Origin: Sycobia sp. Sy_11
Taxonomy: Eukaryota; Arthropoda; Insecta; Hymenoptera; Epichrysomallidae
Assembly: GCA_018907035.1 (NCBI GenBank)
Contig: JACCIC010000049.1
Span: 2,746,001-2,810,000 of the forward strand
Length of the DNA: 64,000 nucleotides
Reading direction: 5' to 3'
Shown: positions 39,285-53,172 of the stretch, piece by piece
Layout of the letters: every line of letters starts with the position of its first letter
Position numbering within the stretch: position 1 is the stretch's first letter
Translations under genes and position numbers: made by a program
The notes under the pieces: model-generated
Database searches by the model: none
The model's input: only the letters and a program-made list of their open reading frames with translations
What the model was told of the DNA's origin: nothing

Positions 39285-41335
39285 GCCGACAGCACTGTCC
39301 ACTGCAATCGCGCGCTCGTCCATATCGTTACATATACCACACTGTGCAAATAGCAGGTACGTGTTTGCGACGACTGCAAATACCGGCGATATAGTTAATT
39401 TCGCTGCGCCAGCGTAACTTTTTGTCGAAGTTCACCACCTTCTCTCTCCAAACCCCCTTCCACCCCCCCTCACGACCACCCACGCTTTTTCTCGCTTTCC
39501 TCTTTGTTTTCTTTGTTTTACGAGTTCACGCTCGCAGGCGCGCGCTCGCGCGCTCGAATCACGACATGTCGTATTATACGCGAAATCGAAGCTTAACGCA
39601 CGGTGTGTGTGTGTGTGTGTTCGCTCGCGCGGGTGGCTATATCGCTATACGGGCGAGGCTCGTTAATGTATAGCTACCGACTTTGATTTACGTTTAGATG
39701 CGTACGGAGTCATTTTCCTCCTCTGTACTGTTTTTTTTTTATTTTCCTTCCTTTTTTTTTCTTTTTTTCTTCCCTGTTCTTTCATTCGCCCCCCCCCTCT
39801 TTTTTCGGGGTGAATAATTTATGGGAGACGTAAAATTACGTCCGACCGAAGTGGGAGAGTGCGGTAAACATCGCCGCAACCGATAGATCCGCGCCTATAT
39901 ATATAAGATTGATTCGAATGAACCTGTATACTCATTAAACTGGAGTAAGATCTAACGCAATTGTATCGCTATTCTTCTTTACTTCACTTCTATTTTTTTT
40001 TATTATTTGCGTGCGTCAAATTTGACAGTATTTGATTGTAAAAAAAGAAACGAAATAAAAACAATGTGCGGTAATATCGACCGAATACGAAAGTAATAAA
40101 TTAGATAATTCACTTTCTTCCTATTGTCACAACGATATTTCTTAAATAAACATAATCTCAAAACTTAATTACAAACTTATCTCTTGCGCTCGAAAAAAAA
40201 AACATACAGCTGACTTCTACCTAAAGATTGCGCATGTTAACTAACGCCAAAGTAATTAAAAAGATAATGGAGACAGTGATAGCTTCGTTGGAATTAATTT
40301 AATTTGATTTAAAAATACACATCGATTGATAAAAGTTCGTTTTCTCTCGCTGTCGCTACCCTACGAGGTGCGATCTATTTTCTCGCGCGTGCTCGGTCGA
40401 TAAAAAATTCAAGGATTCCGTGCACGATCTCGCGTTATTGGGTCAATATTAAAATTATACCTCGTGTGGAAAATCGCGTTTTTTTTTTTAATTCGTCTCT
40501 TTCGGACCATTGTAATTTCGATGAACGACGGCCTCGCGCGAATCTCGGATATTATGATTGATATTATCGACGACACGGGATGTCGAAATGACTCATTCGC
40601 ATTTACTTTTAACATGTAAATTGATCAATAAAAGTTATTTTTTTGATTACCAATGGAAAAAAAATTCACTCATATACTTATATCTTTGAACTCTCTAAAA
40701 CTTGACATTGGTGAAAATAAATAAATAAAGACTTAAAATATAGTACACTTGTAAGTTTCTGATTTATTTGTAAAATTTCAAATTTCTCGCAATGCTAAAT
40801 CTCAGCCTTTAGATAAATGTTACGATTGATATGGTATGGTCGTATATTAGTAGAGATGCCAATCAATATAAGACGAACGAAATTTATACAATTCGGTACA
40901 ATTCGCCTTTGCGTTGCACCTCCCACTTAAGGAAGGAAAAGTTTTCTACATATATATAGTTTATAGGAATAATGGTATACGACTTGTACATTTTTATCGA
41001 CGATTCTGGCAATAAAGCCGTAAAAAGAAGAAACGGAGGCAAAACATAATGTATCCCAATATAAGCTCGGAGGAGTGGGGGGAGGGGGAGCTACACACAT
41101 CAGGCCGAGTCTCTTATAGCCCGGGCTCGAATAAACATCTTCCGAGACGCGTCGCCGATGCGCTGACGTTGCAAGGGACGAGATACAGTCTAGGCTGCTC
41201 TGGAATATTAACTGCTGCGCAGCGCGAGATCTACCGGTAAGAGACACTTTAGCGCGTCGGCTAAGATTTTAACCGAAGGGGATGGCCGAGCTTATCCGGT
41301 GATTAAAAAGCGTCGAGCGAACTCTGGCTGAGAGG

Positions 41336-41336
<1 letters not shown>

Positions 41337-41377
<41 letters not shown>
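41337..41377. repeat. (TA)n microsatellite
   Basis: Perfect TA tract of about 41 bp. Confidence 0.98.
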
Positions 41378-41382
<5 letters not shown>

Positions 41383-41858
41383 TATTTATTTCGGAACTAA
41401 TTGCGTCTTACGAGGGGGTATAGAGCGGTCGTAGGTCATAATATATGCCTAAAGTCGGTGCTTCCTGGAAATTTAACTATAAGCAATTGCTCAACTCGAC
41501 CAATGGAAACAACGATAACAAAAAGCTCAAAATATTTCAACAATTATATATATATATATATATTATATTATATTCGTAAACTGGAAGAAGACCTAAAAAT
41601 CCCCTCACCCACATAACACCCTTTAAAAATTATTCTAGCCCGATAAGGTATTTGTTCGAAAATTTTTGCCCCATCTGCTCGCGGTCGATTCTGTCCCTCG
41701 TTATTGTACGTATTATAGTCGGTGGTCAAATGCGGGTCGAGGATAAAGCGTTCGCGCGCGTTCTCGCTCTCTCGTATTTGCGTCTCTTTTTCCGTTTATT
41801 ATCGTAATCCACCTGAAGCCGCTAGTACATTATGCGCGTGTCCTCGTACATATATGTA

Positions 41859-41865
<7 letters not shown>

Positions 41866-41915
<50 letters not shown>
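41866..41915. repeat. (TA)n microsatellite
   Basis: TA tract of about 50 bp preceded by TATGTATATATGTA variants. Confidence 0.98.
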
Positions 41916-41918
<3 letters not shown>

Positions 41919-44770
41919 CGCGGTGCGCATCAGCGCTGGATGTGTAATTCTTTCAGCAGCAGCCGTAATACAATACATCTGTAATCCTGATTGCTTCGCC
42001 CTCCTCTCTCTCTCTCTCCCTGTCTTTTCTCGAAGAGCACATATAGATGTTAAACGTGCACGTATATATAACTATGCGTGATTTTAGAGTTTATTTTCGC
42101 TCGCGTCGCGACTTCGAGTCGCGGGTGACTCGATCTCTTCCTTTGAAAATTAAACAGATGTTTCTGAACGAACGCCGGCAAAATTCAAGAGCAGCGGCAG
42201 CGAGCGGCGCCGCCAGCAAGTATCGCCCGTCGCAATGACGAATCCCTTCTGACGAGGTGGTTTATTTAGACGCTATTCACAATAGTTACAGAAATAATTT
42301 GTTGCGTCATCGCTGATGCTCGATGATGCGTGTGTGTGTGTGTGTGTACTAAAGTTTGCAGAGCTCACTTAAAACGTAATCGAAATTACCTTTCTCATTT
42401 TAATAATGAGAGACAATTACTTATTATGCTTTATATGACTAAAAAGATTTCTATTTGCCTGGCAACTTAGAAAATTCAAATAATGACAACGAATACGAAA
42501 AAGGTTCATAATCTCAATAACCTCTGGTATCTCGAGGTAATTAATCAGATCTGTGGTCACGGATTCCGTTTCGACGTGGAAAATTGCATCGGTAAAAATA
42601 TCGAATGTTCTCCATAAGACCCGGGATATTTTTTTGATCGGCATTCAGAAAACGCTATTTTTCATACTGATGAAGTGTGGGTGCATTGAAAAAATTCCAA
42701 GATCTGCCGTTAGTTAACACGATTGATATAGGATCGTCCAATTTTACTTCGACGTCCCCTTAATGATTTTTAATTACGAACATAAAAAATACGAATTTTA
42801 AAAAATTGTAACATTATAACGTAGAATTTGCCTCATTTGTGTCACACACGAGTCAAACGTCTAAACTGCGTTATAGGATTCCTTCCACACTGGGTCGATT
42901 TAAAAAACTTACCCATATACGCTTATAAGGAAGCCAACTTTGCCGATCTCGTGTTTTTTTCTCTCGCATCGCTCAAAACCTTTCGCGTTTTTTTTTTTAT
43001 CCCAGCGATAAAATCACCTCTATCGATTCTTCTAAAGTCAATTCGTATATCGTAAAAAGAAAGATCAAATCGCGCCGAGCTTACTCGATTTATATATACA
43101 TATATATAAGATACGTACACCCGCGAAACTCTCAAACTCACGAACGGTCTCGAAAATCAATTATCGCTCATAAAGATCCTCTCCAGGCGAATGAGTTACG
43201 GGCCGCGCGCGATTCGGGCGCAATAAACGCACCAACGTCAGAATGTGCCAAGTGTTCCCCCCCCCCCCGGCTCTCGAAAAATCTCTCGCGCTCGGCAAGC
43301 ACCCCCCCCCCTCCATGCCCCAGGCCCGCGCTGTTCGGACGGCTGCGAAGCGAGTTGAACGCGAGCCGCGGCGGACGTCGCAAATTTCTGTATCGGATGC
43401 GAGCATTTTTCCCTATAATCGTGAAAAATTTTTGTTCGATTACGTTGATGGGAGAAAGATGGAGGGGGGGGGAGGTGTCTCATCGAGAGTTGAAAACTAA
43501 TTGGCTCGATAGATTTTTTTTCTTTAGAAATTGCTCGGTTACCCGCCAGCAGCTGAGGCTCCGAGATTAAGTTTGCTTCTTATCATGAAAGGCGAAAGAA
43601 AAATTGGATTTTTATCGGTGTTTTTCGATCTTTTGAATAGCTATTTCCTTTACTTTTTATTACACTGGCTATGTTACTCATTATAAGTGCATATAGAATC
43701 ATGCAAAGGTGGTAGTAATAGTAAAATTTTTTTAAAAAAAAATTAAGACTTTTTCCTGGTGAATGCAATATACTTTGATCAATATTTATTTTCAAAACAA
43801 CAAAACAATTTAAATAAAATTAAATAAATAAAACTACTAAATATTATAATAATTTTTTAATTATTCTTACTGAGCGTTGCTACACGTGTGTACAAAACGT
43901 GTGATAAAGACCTTATTGCAATTACTTTTGTTCGCAGATACATTTTAAATGATATGAAGTTAAATAAATACGAATCATTAAATCAATTATTTATGCTTAT
44001 TACTTTAATTTTAACTATATATCTTGTTATATATATTCTGATATCAAACTATATGATCATAAAAATTTTATAACACATTCATAATTCATTAAATTGTTTT
44101 ACTTAATTAAAGGTACTCGCACTTAGTCGCTAATTGAAAACGGCGTAAACCCTTGACTCCAGGTAAATTACCACTAATTTTCATTTAAAAATTAATCGTT
44201 CTATAATGCATACGTGCGCACAAGGATTTTAATTAAATGATTTTTACGGTTGCGTGGAAAAAACAAAAAGATTAAAAGAAGACCGCGAATATAAAATTAG
44301 TAAGGAAATTGCGTTTTTGGCTCTCTCACTATTTAATTTCCTAATTAACTGTAGGGATATCCAAAGTTTTATATATACGCGAGTTTTTTAATCCTAAATA
44401 ATTCAATAAACTTCATCGGTCTGAGTACTTATTACGGCAAAAACACGAGGATCTATAAACATATATCAGCGATCTAGAGAATTGAAATTCATTCCATAAT
44501 TTAGACGAGATTTAAGCTTGTTATCAAAATACACTTTATTACATAAAGTTTTAAGACCATGGATTTTGTGCTGCACTGTACTTTTGAGTTATACGTCTGA
44601 TAAACGCGAGAACAAGCAAAAGAGAGAAAGTGGGGTGGGGAAGGGAGATAACAAGCGTAAGGGAGACAATGTGAGGGAGATAAATTGAATAGCTTAGCCA
44701 TGCGGAATCCGTTGCACTTGCTGTCTCTGTCTCTGTCTTTCTAACCCCCCCCCGCCCTCTTCGCTCGCTC

Positions 44771-44779
<9 letters not shown>

Positions 44780-44816
<37 letters not shown>
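44780..44816. repeat. (CT)n microsatellite
   Basis: CT tract preceded by degenerate CTCGCTCACTCA units. Confidence 0.97.
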
Positions 44817-45033
44817 GAAAACGAAGCGTGCGACAACTTATTTTCACGAAAGAGCGCTTTAATTGCTACACGGTATAATTGCCGTTTATTTCGTGCCCCA
44901 GTGAATTTCTCTTTCGCCCGTGTTTTCAATCTTCTCTCTGCTCTGCATTCGCTTTTTTTTCATCTCGATTTCCTTTTTGTGTGCATACCGATTCGCAGCT
45001 CTCTGCACGCTCGAACGTGTAATCAATAGATCT

Positions 45034-45035
<2 letters not shown>

Positions 45036-45090
<55 letters not shown>
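45036..45090. repeat. (GA)n microsatellite
   Basis: GA tract with a single AAGAG interruption. Confidence 0.97.
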
Positions 45091-45091
<1 letters not shown>

Positions 45092-46275
45092 CCTAAATTC
45101 AACGCTGATAATTGAGCAGATTTTTTTTGCGTGAGTTTTTATCCTTCTTCGTCGGCACGATTGGAAAGCGAGAAGGATTTGGGAAAGAAAGTGAAATTGT
45201 GTATACATGCGCATTACTGTAAAATGTACGGGACAGAATTACTTTTGGCGATTGAATTCTCAGGGGTTTCGTTCGTGTCGTTTGCTCATACTTCAACAAA
45301 GAACTTTTAGTAATATCAATTTAGTTGTCCTTTAATTTTCGATTTAAGTTTCACTATTTTTAAGGAACTGCACGATACAGTTATTACTGATGATATAAAT
45401 TATATAGTCTGTTGTGAAATAAGTAAATATTGTAATTATAAAGGTGAACTGAATATGAAAATTTTAGTTCACCAGGCCGTTTACAATGAAACCGGTTTTA
45501 CATCGCTAGCGAGTGACCGTCAGATTACTCAATTGGTGCGAAAATGAGAAATTTTTTTTCAAATTTGATTTAGCATTTTCACACCGTTGAACCAGGATAC
45601 AATGCAAACTTCGCATCAATGTATAGAATAGACGTAATTAAAGGGCACGATTAATTGAGCTTCCGTAATAATTTTCCGTGTTTCTATATAATTATAGTAG
45701 GAAATACCGAATTTTCTGCTCGGTCGGTATGTAGATGAGTAGTCGGTAATCTGATAAAAAAACGATAGATTCTCTGAAATCGCTTTCTAATTCTGCCCCT
45801 CGGGGGTTTCGAATATACGTGTACGGCAGGCAGTGTGCACGACTACGCACGCGTAATATACATCATTCGTCTATTTAACAATTCGTCCGCGGAATCGTAG
45901 CCCCCAATCGTGTTAATAGACGCCGAAGAAGAAAAATCGTTTTTGGCGAATCTCGCCGGAATTGCTTTCGACGCGACTCGATGGCATAGAGAAAGACAGA
46001 GTGCTTGTACGTCACTTCGATTCCAACGAACACCCATACACTTATGAAGCAGGAGACGGTATTTCGTCAAATTATTCACGTATACGTACGCGCGCGCGCA
46101 CGTACGCGCAGAGTAGAAGTACCACACACGAGCTTCGTATACGAATATACGGATATACGTATTCTGAATGCAAAATGCGTTTGCTGGTGAGCGCGCGGTG
46201 TTCCGCAGCCGCGAGGAGGACACTCTATGCAATATGTAAAAATCCACTCCTTTCGAGTCACCTGCCGCGCTCGCT

Positions 46276-46276
<1 letters not shown>

Positions 46277-46311
<35 letters not shown>
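46277..46311. repeat. (CT)n microsatellite
   Basis: Perfect CT tract of about 35 bp followed by GTACGTGTGCGTGTGTG. Confidence 0.97.
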
Positions 46312-46316
<5 letters not shown>

Positions 46317-46444
46317 TGTGCGTGTGTGTAACAGTGGTAGGTTTTTTTTCGTTCACTTACTCGTTAATTATATATATCAACTGTCGCGTTGGTTCTCTAA
46401 AAGACGGGTTGAATACGGAACTACGGATGCTTTTTAGCGTTTGA

Positions 46445-46446
<2 letters not shown>

Positions 46447-46504
<58 letters not shown>
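46447..46504. repeat. (TA)n microsatellite
   Basis: Perfect TA tract of about 58 bp. Confidence 0.98.
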
Positions 46505-46507
<3 letters not shown>

Positions 46508-46981
46508 AGCGGTAGCTGTATTCCTTTTGGACTGTGAATTCTTGGGTGAATTGGTGATCGACTAGTTTCAAAAATATATACGTTATGTGTGTTATCGCTC
46601 GATTTGCAAATATGCATTACTTGTCATAAGCCTGCTAGAAATTTGTACATTTTTAAGGCTCTAAAAAACAAAGGTTTTGTCCATTTTGAACGTACACGAA
46701 ATTATTAAGTGAAAATGGCCAAATCATATATCATGTATTTGGGAAATAAAGGAGATGAAAAATAGTAGAACATTTTAATGTCTAACTAATTACCTTAAAA
46801 TAATATTACGAAATTTTAATCTTAATTTAAATCAATTATCAAACCTGAAAAAATTAGAAATTATTTTTTTAATCATTTATTTACGACTATTAATGCTCAC
46901 AACTGGATTTTTTACTTGTCATACAAATAAATGCCAAAAAAGGAATTTTTTTAAATTTAGTTAGTGATGCCATATATAATT

Positions 46982-47155
46982 TTAAGGTTGTTGGTAAAGT
47001 AACTTCCTATTTAGCCATTATTTGTTGAATTTGCCAAAAAAATATAGTCTATGTCGTTCCGAAGAGGATACAAAAAATATATTTAGAATTTCAGAGTAGT
47101 CAGTTCAGTAGTTCTTTTGCTTAACGTGTAGAAATAAAAACACGTTTTGTCTTTA
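46982..47155 (+). mobile_element. Mariner-like terminal repeat and 5' flank remnant
   Basis: AAGGTTGTTGGTAAAGTAAC followed by TTCCTATTT matches the shape of an irritans-type mariner TIR (TTAGGTTG.TG..AAAGTAACTTCC). About 110 bp later CAGTTCAGTAGTTCTTTTG resembles the leader before a mariner transposase. No transposase frame follows, so this would be a truncated copy or a MITE. Confidence 0.4.
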
Positions 47156-47660
47156 TAAATTAGTCTGGCATTAACGATAAAAAGTAATATAAAGTACTAC
47201 ATCAGAATAAAATATATGCATATATAAAATTACAAAAATATTTTTAATTATATAGCAATTTACTACCATGCAACTTGGTTTATTTATTGATTAGTTCTTT
47301 TAAACTATTGATAGTCCTGTTATGAATGGTGTTTTTGTTTCTTTCTTATTTGAATCCAAAGATTCATAGTCATTTATTTACAATTAATAATCGCTGTCTC
47401 GATGACGTAAAAAAAACCTTATTATTTCCTGAAAATTTTCGAATGATACATTTCATTATTCATATACGTATATGCAGGCGAGCGATTTATGTGTGCAATG
47501 AATAATATTTACATGGTCGCACTTTGATGCGAGACGCCTTTTTAGGTTATAATGATTATGAATAATTCAAGATAAAAGGCGTGCAAAAATTGCATATTAT
47601 GCCTTATTTTGAGCTGTATAAATGCAAAATGCAAGCTAGCAGAATTTAAAATCCGTGCGT

Positions 47661-47695
<35 letters not shown>

Positions 47696-48735
47696 AAACG
47701 TGCGGATTATCTCATCATTGACTACAACAATTCTGAGCCAATGAAAAGGAGCGCTTAACCTACTTTAGAGCCCTTGTGTGTATATATGTATGCATCATAT
47801 ATATAATTATGTAACTGAACTGCGGGTATTAAAAAAGTTACGTTCTATATATTACAAGAAGATAATTCATACGCTTTTCGATTATATATTACAGACGAAC
47901 ACACGCACGCGCGCGCACACACACACAAACAAATATATATTTTATTCGAGGAGAAAAGAACACGAAAAGGCTTTTGTCGCCTCTCCTGCGTTCCCCGTTT
48001 GTAGCATCCGGACTTTATAAAAAAAAAAAAAAAAACAAAAACGATCCCCCCTCCGCTCTTACATAGAAGCATCTGGACACAACTACTGTATCGAATAAGG
48101 ATTTTTTTCCAACTGACAACTGAAAACTTACTGAGTTTATATATATATACGAACTCCTCGGTCATTCGATGCACGTGCGCACAGTCGCGAAAGCCTCTTC
48201 AATCCTATTGTCCTCGTTAGGGATAAGGCGAATTGTTCGGTGATGACCCCGCCCCTCTATCGGACAAATACTTACTCGATGCAGTGATGCAGTGTAATCG
48301 GGACACTAGTTACTATATATTAACCAAGTTCGTACATTGTCCTTCGTGGGTTACAATTTAACTATTTTAGCCACCTATCGGTTAGAACTGATCACGAGAC
48401 TGACAGCTCGATATGTCCAAACAGTATAATTTATATTTTATGCGTATAATCTATAGCAATAATTTATGAGAGAAAAATTATTTATCCAATCTCTGACTTA
48501 ATTATTGAGAATACCAAATTGATAAACATTTATAGAGACGTAACATTTTCGCGATATACATGTGCAATTCTGTATATATAGCATAAATAGATATTGATAT
48601 AATTTTAATTTGGAAAAATACCTTTTTTTAGCTAATTTTATCGTGATTCCTATGTAATAGTAAAGAGGGTATAGGTATGTTTTTACATTTTCCTCCATAT
48701 CTTGATATTCTGGAAACTATAATTTTCATTTTTGA

Positions 48736-48740
<5 letters not shown>

Positions 48741-48767
<27 letters not shown>
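48741..48767. repeat. (GT)n microsatellite
   Basis: Perfect GT tract of about 27 bp. Confidence 0.97.
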
Positions 48768-48768
<1 letters not shown>

Positions 48769-49760
48769 AATTCAATTAATTAAACTAATTTTTTTAATTG
48801 AAATGGTAAAAATATTATTAAGGCTCGGCAAAAAAGAACAAAAAATTGTAGATAAAATCACTGGTTCGCACTCCGGGATTCGCGCTTGTGTTGTCCCCCT
48901 CGCGTTGTGTCGGGATAAGAAGCCATATATATATTAGTAAGACTATACACACTTGTACCTGCACAAACGCGTGAAAATTAACAAAGCCGTACAGCCCATA
49001 TATACACACATAGCTTTGCGGATGGCTGCTGCATCGATCCGACAGTTGCCAATAATAATATTTGGTATATATCGAATACCACTTTTCTTAAATCTTGATT
49101 TTATACATTTAATTGTGCTTATGCCGGCTGTTTTTAGTCACAATTAATAAATATCTCTATTGGTCTTACAGTCCAATGAAATTAAAAATAATATATAATT
49201 ATATTAATATATGTTTATATTAATATTAATACATATCAATATATAATTAATTAACAATTATAATGATAGTCAGCCTGTCCTTGTTTAAAAGGACTCTCGC
49301 AGTCTAATCTGAAATAAAAATTTTATTAGCTGTAAAAAAAATTTTTTTATTAGTAAAGTACAATCTGACTGTCCCCATCACCTTTACTTAATTGAAGTTT
49401 CTGCTGCTGTTGTCCAACGTTTCGAGCTTAACGTTTCGAACTCAACAAATGCGGTACGGCCTGAAAAATCTTTGAAAAGTTTTACTAAACAGAGTGACAG
49501 AGGGGGCGTTGAGAGGAAGGGAGGGGAACAGGTAACATAATACCGTCTACAGAAGCCTGTGCGCACCGGACCGTTCGCTCTCGGTGATTGCGCACAGTTA
49601 CGTAAATGTTATGTGGATACTGCGTTACTAAGTTTTATTTACTCGCTAATCCTGCAAGACACATTGCCTTTGCCATCTTATTAATCAGGATCGCGAGTCG
49701 CATATACTCGGGATGTCACTCGTTTCTGACGGAATGTCGAAAACATTTTTTTTTTATTAT

Positions 49761-49762
<2 letters not shown>

Positions 49763-49814
<52 letters not shown>
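49763..49814. repeat. (TA)n microsatellite
   Basis: Perfect TA tract preceded by a T-run and ATTATTATT. Confidence 0.98.
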
Positions 49815-49816
<2 letters not shown>

Positions 49817-50236
49817 TTTATTAAAGGATAGACTTTGATTTTCCCAGTTACATTGTTCTCAAACGTATTCAAGCAGATTACTAAATCACTTTTTCGAAAA
49901 ATCAGTGAATACTAGAGTTGTTTCGTAGTGATTTTTACGTTTGGAATTAAAATTAATCAAATTAATATTAAATGATTCATATCTTTAATTATTCAGGGTT
50001 TGATACTCTGTGTGTGCGCCTGCACATGCGAGGTTCTTGCACAACTTCCTTTTTACGGATCTACAGTAGGTAATGATTTATAATGAAGCGCGTTCAATCA
50101 AAATTATCACAACGTTAAAAGAAGATGAGGTCCGCAAGTATGCAGCATAAAGACAGATAGACTAACCTGTCGCAAGCGTTGCGAAGCGTTTAAAAACGAG
50201 GTTTAAAGTGCTTTGGTCGTTAGTAAATGCTTATCT

Positions 50237-50237
50237 A

Positions 50238-50287
<50 letters not shown>
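50237..50287. repeat. (TA)n microsatellite
   Basis: Perfect TA tract preceded by CTATCTAT. Confidence 0.98.
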
Positions 50288-50290
<3 letters not shown>

Positions 50291-50611
50291 TTAAATTGTT
50301 TCGATTCTAAATTGATAAAAATAATTAGAAACTTTTATTAGGAGAGGAGATTAATGAAGAAATGACGCCCTCTGTTACGGGACATTTGCAGGAGAGCTGA
50401 AAATTATTATGTTCTCGTCTCGTTTTACTGATTAAATGAGCTATCTATATATGCTATATACGCGTCCACTTGAGGGATCTGCCCATATAATGTATACACT
50501 CGTGCTAATGCAAGAGCGCATCGCCGACGCTTTATCAGCGGCGCGCATCTTAATGAGCACTTAAGAGCCAAACTGCCGTACTTAAGTCATCTTTGCAGAA
50601 AAATGCCTGTA

Positions 50612-50631
50612 GTGTACGTGTGTGTGTGCGC

Positions 50632-50679
<48 letters not shown>
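50612..50679. repeat. 68-bp perfect purine-pyrimidine alternation (GT)n(GC)n(GT)n(GC)n
   Basis: Starting GTGTACGTG, the tract runs through about 9 GC units, about 11 GT units and a further GC run without breaking strict alternation. CG-rich alternating DNA of this length is the classic Z-DNA-prone sequence. Confidence 0.97.
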
Positions 50680-50877
50680 TAAACTGATATTTATAAACTA
50701 TAGAATCCTCATGTTTATACAACAAATCGCTATCTACTAGTTCCCGAATAGGTATACTACATATACGTTATTGAGTACAGGTGCAATGTCATAATGAAAC
50801 AATAGTCAATAACTTCCTTCGCTCGATAACAATCATACATCGCGTGTCTTCACGTGCGGCTACGTTTTTAACAACTA

Positions 50878-50879
<2 letters not shown>

Positions 50880-50932
<53 letters not shown>
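50880..50932. repeat. (TA)n microsatellite
   Basis: Perfect TA tract of about 53 bp. Confidence 0.98.
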
Positions 50933-50936
<4 letters not shown>

Positions 50937-51667
50937 GTAAATCCTTCTTGGAGAACAATTTTCTTATTCTCCCCCGAAAAGAGAGAAGCGCAAAAGTCCT
51001 CTATCCGGCCGCGTGTTCTAACCCGATAACACATATACCAATCGAACCCTGGACCAGGCGGCCAAAGCTCGTATATATATGCATACGTTTACTTGGTACG
51101 AGGACGTATGGGCGAACGTGTGTACATACGTTGCGGCGCTCGCGCGGGCATACATTCTATAAACGAGCCGACGAGAAGCCAATCTCATTAGCATAGAACG
51201 AGCACGCCCCTGCGGTGTATAGAAGCGAGTCCAAGGTCTAGGGCGAGCATCGCTCTTTCCCGATAGTTCTTCTCTGCCCCTCGTCCCCACCCTCCCTCGA
51301 CCGTTCCCTGTACCTCTTCCCTCCCTCTTTCGGCTCGTTCCATCCTGTGTAGGCAACGGTGCCGAATGTGTACTATATTCGTGATCCTATGTATTTATAT
51401 ACGGATAGAAATTGAGAAAATGTAATGCCCAATGTTCTGCTGAATTAAATGCTTTATTTCACAGTTTGAGTGCGTATATGTATATATATTGAAATGACTA
51501 TTGGTTAATTACAGTGTACACTGTTTATACAATGGCATTGCATGGTTTCAATCATTATTTCTATGCGCCTATTAATAGGATTATGCATGGGTATATACGA
51601 TATAGGCCTCGATAAGATCGAAGATCGTGTATATACTTTATATTAGACGGTAGAATTAACTATGTAC

Positions 51668-51668
<1 letters not shown>

Positions 51669-51716
<48 letters not shown>

Positions 51717-51746
51717 AATGCATATCTAATGCATATCTAATGCATA
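51669..51746. repeat. (TA)n followed by three AATGCATATCT-type units
   Basis: TA tract to 51711, then an 11-bp unit (AATGCATATCT) repeated, with a third diverged copy AATGCATAGTC. Confidence 0.95.
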
Positions 51747-52272
51747 GTCACTGAGTTTCATTGGCCAAAATTCTACATTTAATAATTCCAATTGTTTATA
51801 TATCGTTTCTTGTATGTAACTCTCAGCATCATTCATTTTGTATAATCGACAATACCGATTTAACTTTTTAACGAATATAATATAACAGTTCAGATTTTAA
51901 ATGGACAAATTTCTAATTGAAATGGCGCATGAAGATGATCCCAGCTGACAATTTTTAACGCAAAAGATTCTCCGACTTAGATTTAGAATTGGGTCCAATA
52001 CGAATTGAAATTTTCAAATACAACGATGGTTTTCCAAATATTCAAGCTGAATTGTGATGATTAAAAGTCCGAGCTTAAATCCTGTTTCGTTGAAAATTGA
52101 AATGATTTTATTCGTTACCATTGAATAACTTGAGCTGGGAAATGTTTTTCGCCAATAAAATTGAATTTGCAATCGTTTTCATTCCAGATTTGACGTGGCT
52201 TGCAGCGTTCTACTCGCCACAGTTGTCGTTATGTATTTGAAATCTAACTAATAAGAAATTTACATTTTAACA

Positions 52273-52277
<5 letters not shown>

Positions 52278-52327
<50 letters not shown>
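52278..52327. repeat. (TA)n microsatellite
   Basis: Perfect TA tract of about 50 bp. Confidence 0.98.
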
Positions 52328-52329
<2 letters not shown>

Positions 52330-52431
52330 TTTCACATGGAACGAGGTACGGTTGGAATTATACACCTCGAACGATATTGATTTTCAGAAAACTAATTTGT
52401 TCTAAAGCCCTCCACGGTCTCCAGTGCACGC

Positions 52432-52435
<4 letters not shown>

Positions 52436-52470
<35 letters not shown>

Positions 52471-52477
52471 TCTCTCT
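52436..52477. repeat. (CT)n microsatellite
   Basis: CT tract with one CCC interruption. Confidence 0.97.
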
Positions 52478-52631
52478 AAACACGTATTCATTACATGAGT
52501 AAAAATCCGATGTAAATATAGGTATGCATGGATATAATTTCTTTTTCAAAATGTTAATTTACAAAAACAAGGAGATGGAAGACGGAAAGTGGGTGGGTTT
52601 GGAAGATAAAAATGTATTGGAGGTATAAGAG

Positions 52632-52637
52632 CGAGAG

Positions 52638-52696
<59 letters not shown>
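52632..52696. repeat. (GA)n microsatellite
   Basis: GA tract with one GAAGAG interruption. Confidence 0.97.
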
Positions 52697-52697
<1 letters not shown>

Positions 52698-52739
52698 TAC
52701 AAGTTCCCAATTTCGAATCGCCTATAATTCCTTCGCACT

Positions 52740-52972
52740 CTCCCACTGTTTACGGATGCGGGGTGGGGAGCTAAGGCGCGTTTGTTACGTATACGTCAAC
52801 CGCTCGCGGAACGGTCGCAGGGCGGCGCGGAGGCGCAACTGGAAGAAGAAACCGGCGTCTCGCGGCAACGGTCCGCCTCGAAGCCGTAAATTAAGCCGTG
52901 CGCCGCGCCGCACGCGCATCCGAGATGAGGTCCGGCGCCCGGCAGCAGAAGCAGCAGCTTTTGCGCCAACCC

Positions 52973-52975
<3 letters not shown>
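52740..52975. other. CpG-rich patch, no gene recognised
   Basis: GC-rich segment open in several frames on both strands. The longest minus-strand frame lacks an ATG and ends at 52796. No domain is recognised. Confidence 0.3.

Positions 52976-52976
<1 letters not shown>

Positions 52977-53047
<71 letters not shown>
52977..53047. repeat. (TA)n microsatellite with one TATG interruption
   Basis: About 70 bp of TA broken once by ATGTA. Confidence 0.97.
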
Positions 53048-53129
53048 TATTTGCTCCGGGCATTTATTTAAGCCAACGGCGACGACGACTAACCGCTTCA
53101 TTACCAGCTCGCACTCGTACAATGTGTGA

Positions 53130-53130
53130 A

Positions 53131-53170
<40 letters not shown>
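53130..53170. repeat. (CT)n microsatellite
   Basis: CT tract with a TTT and a CCC interruption, followed by GTGTGTGCATGTG. Confidence 0.95.
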
Positions 53171-53172
<2 letters not shown>

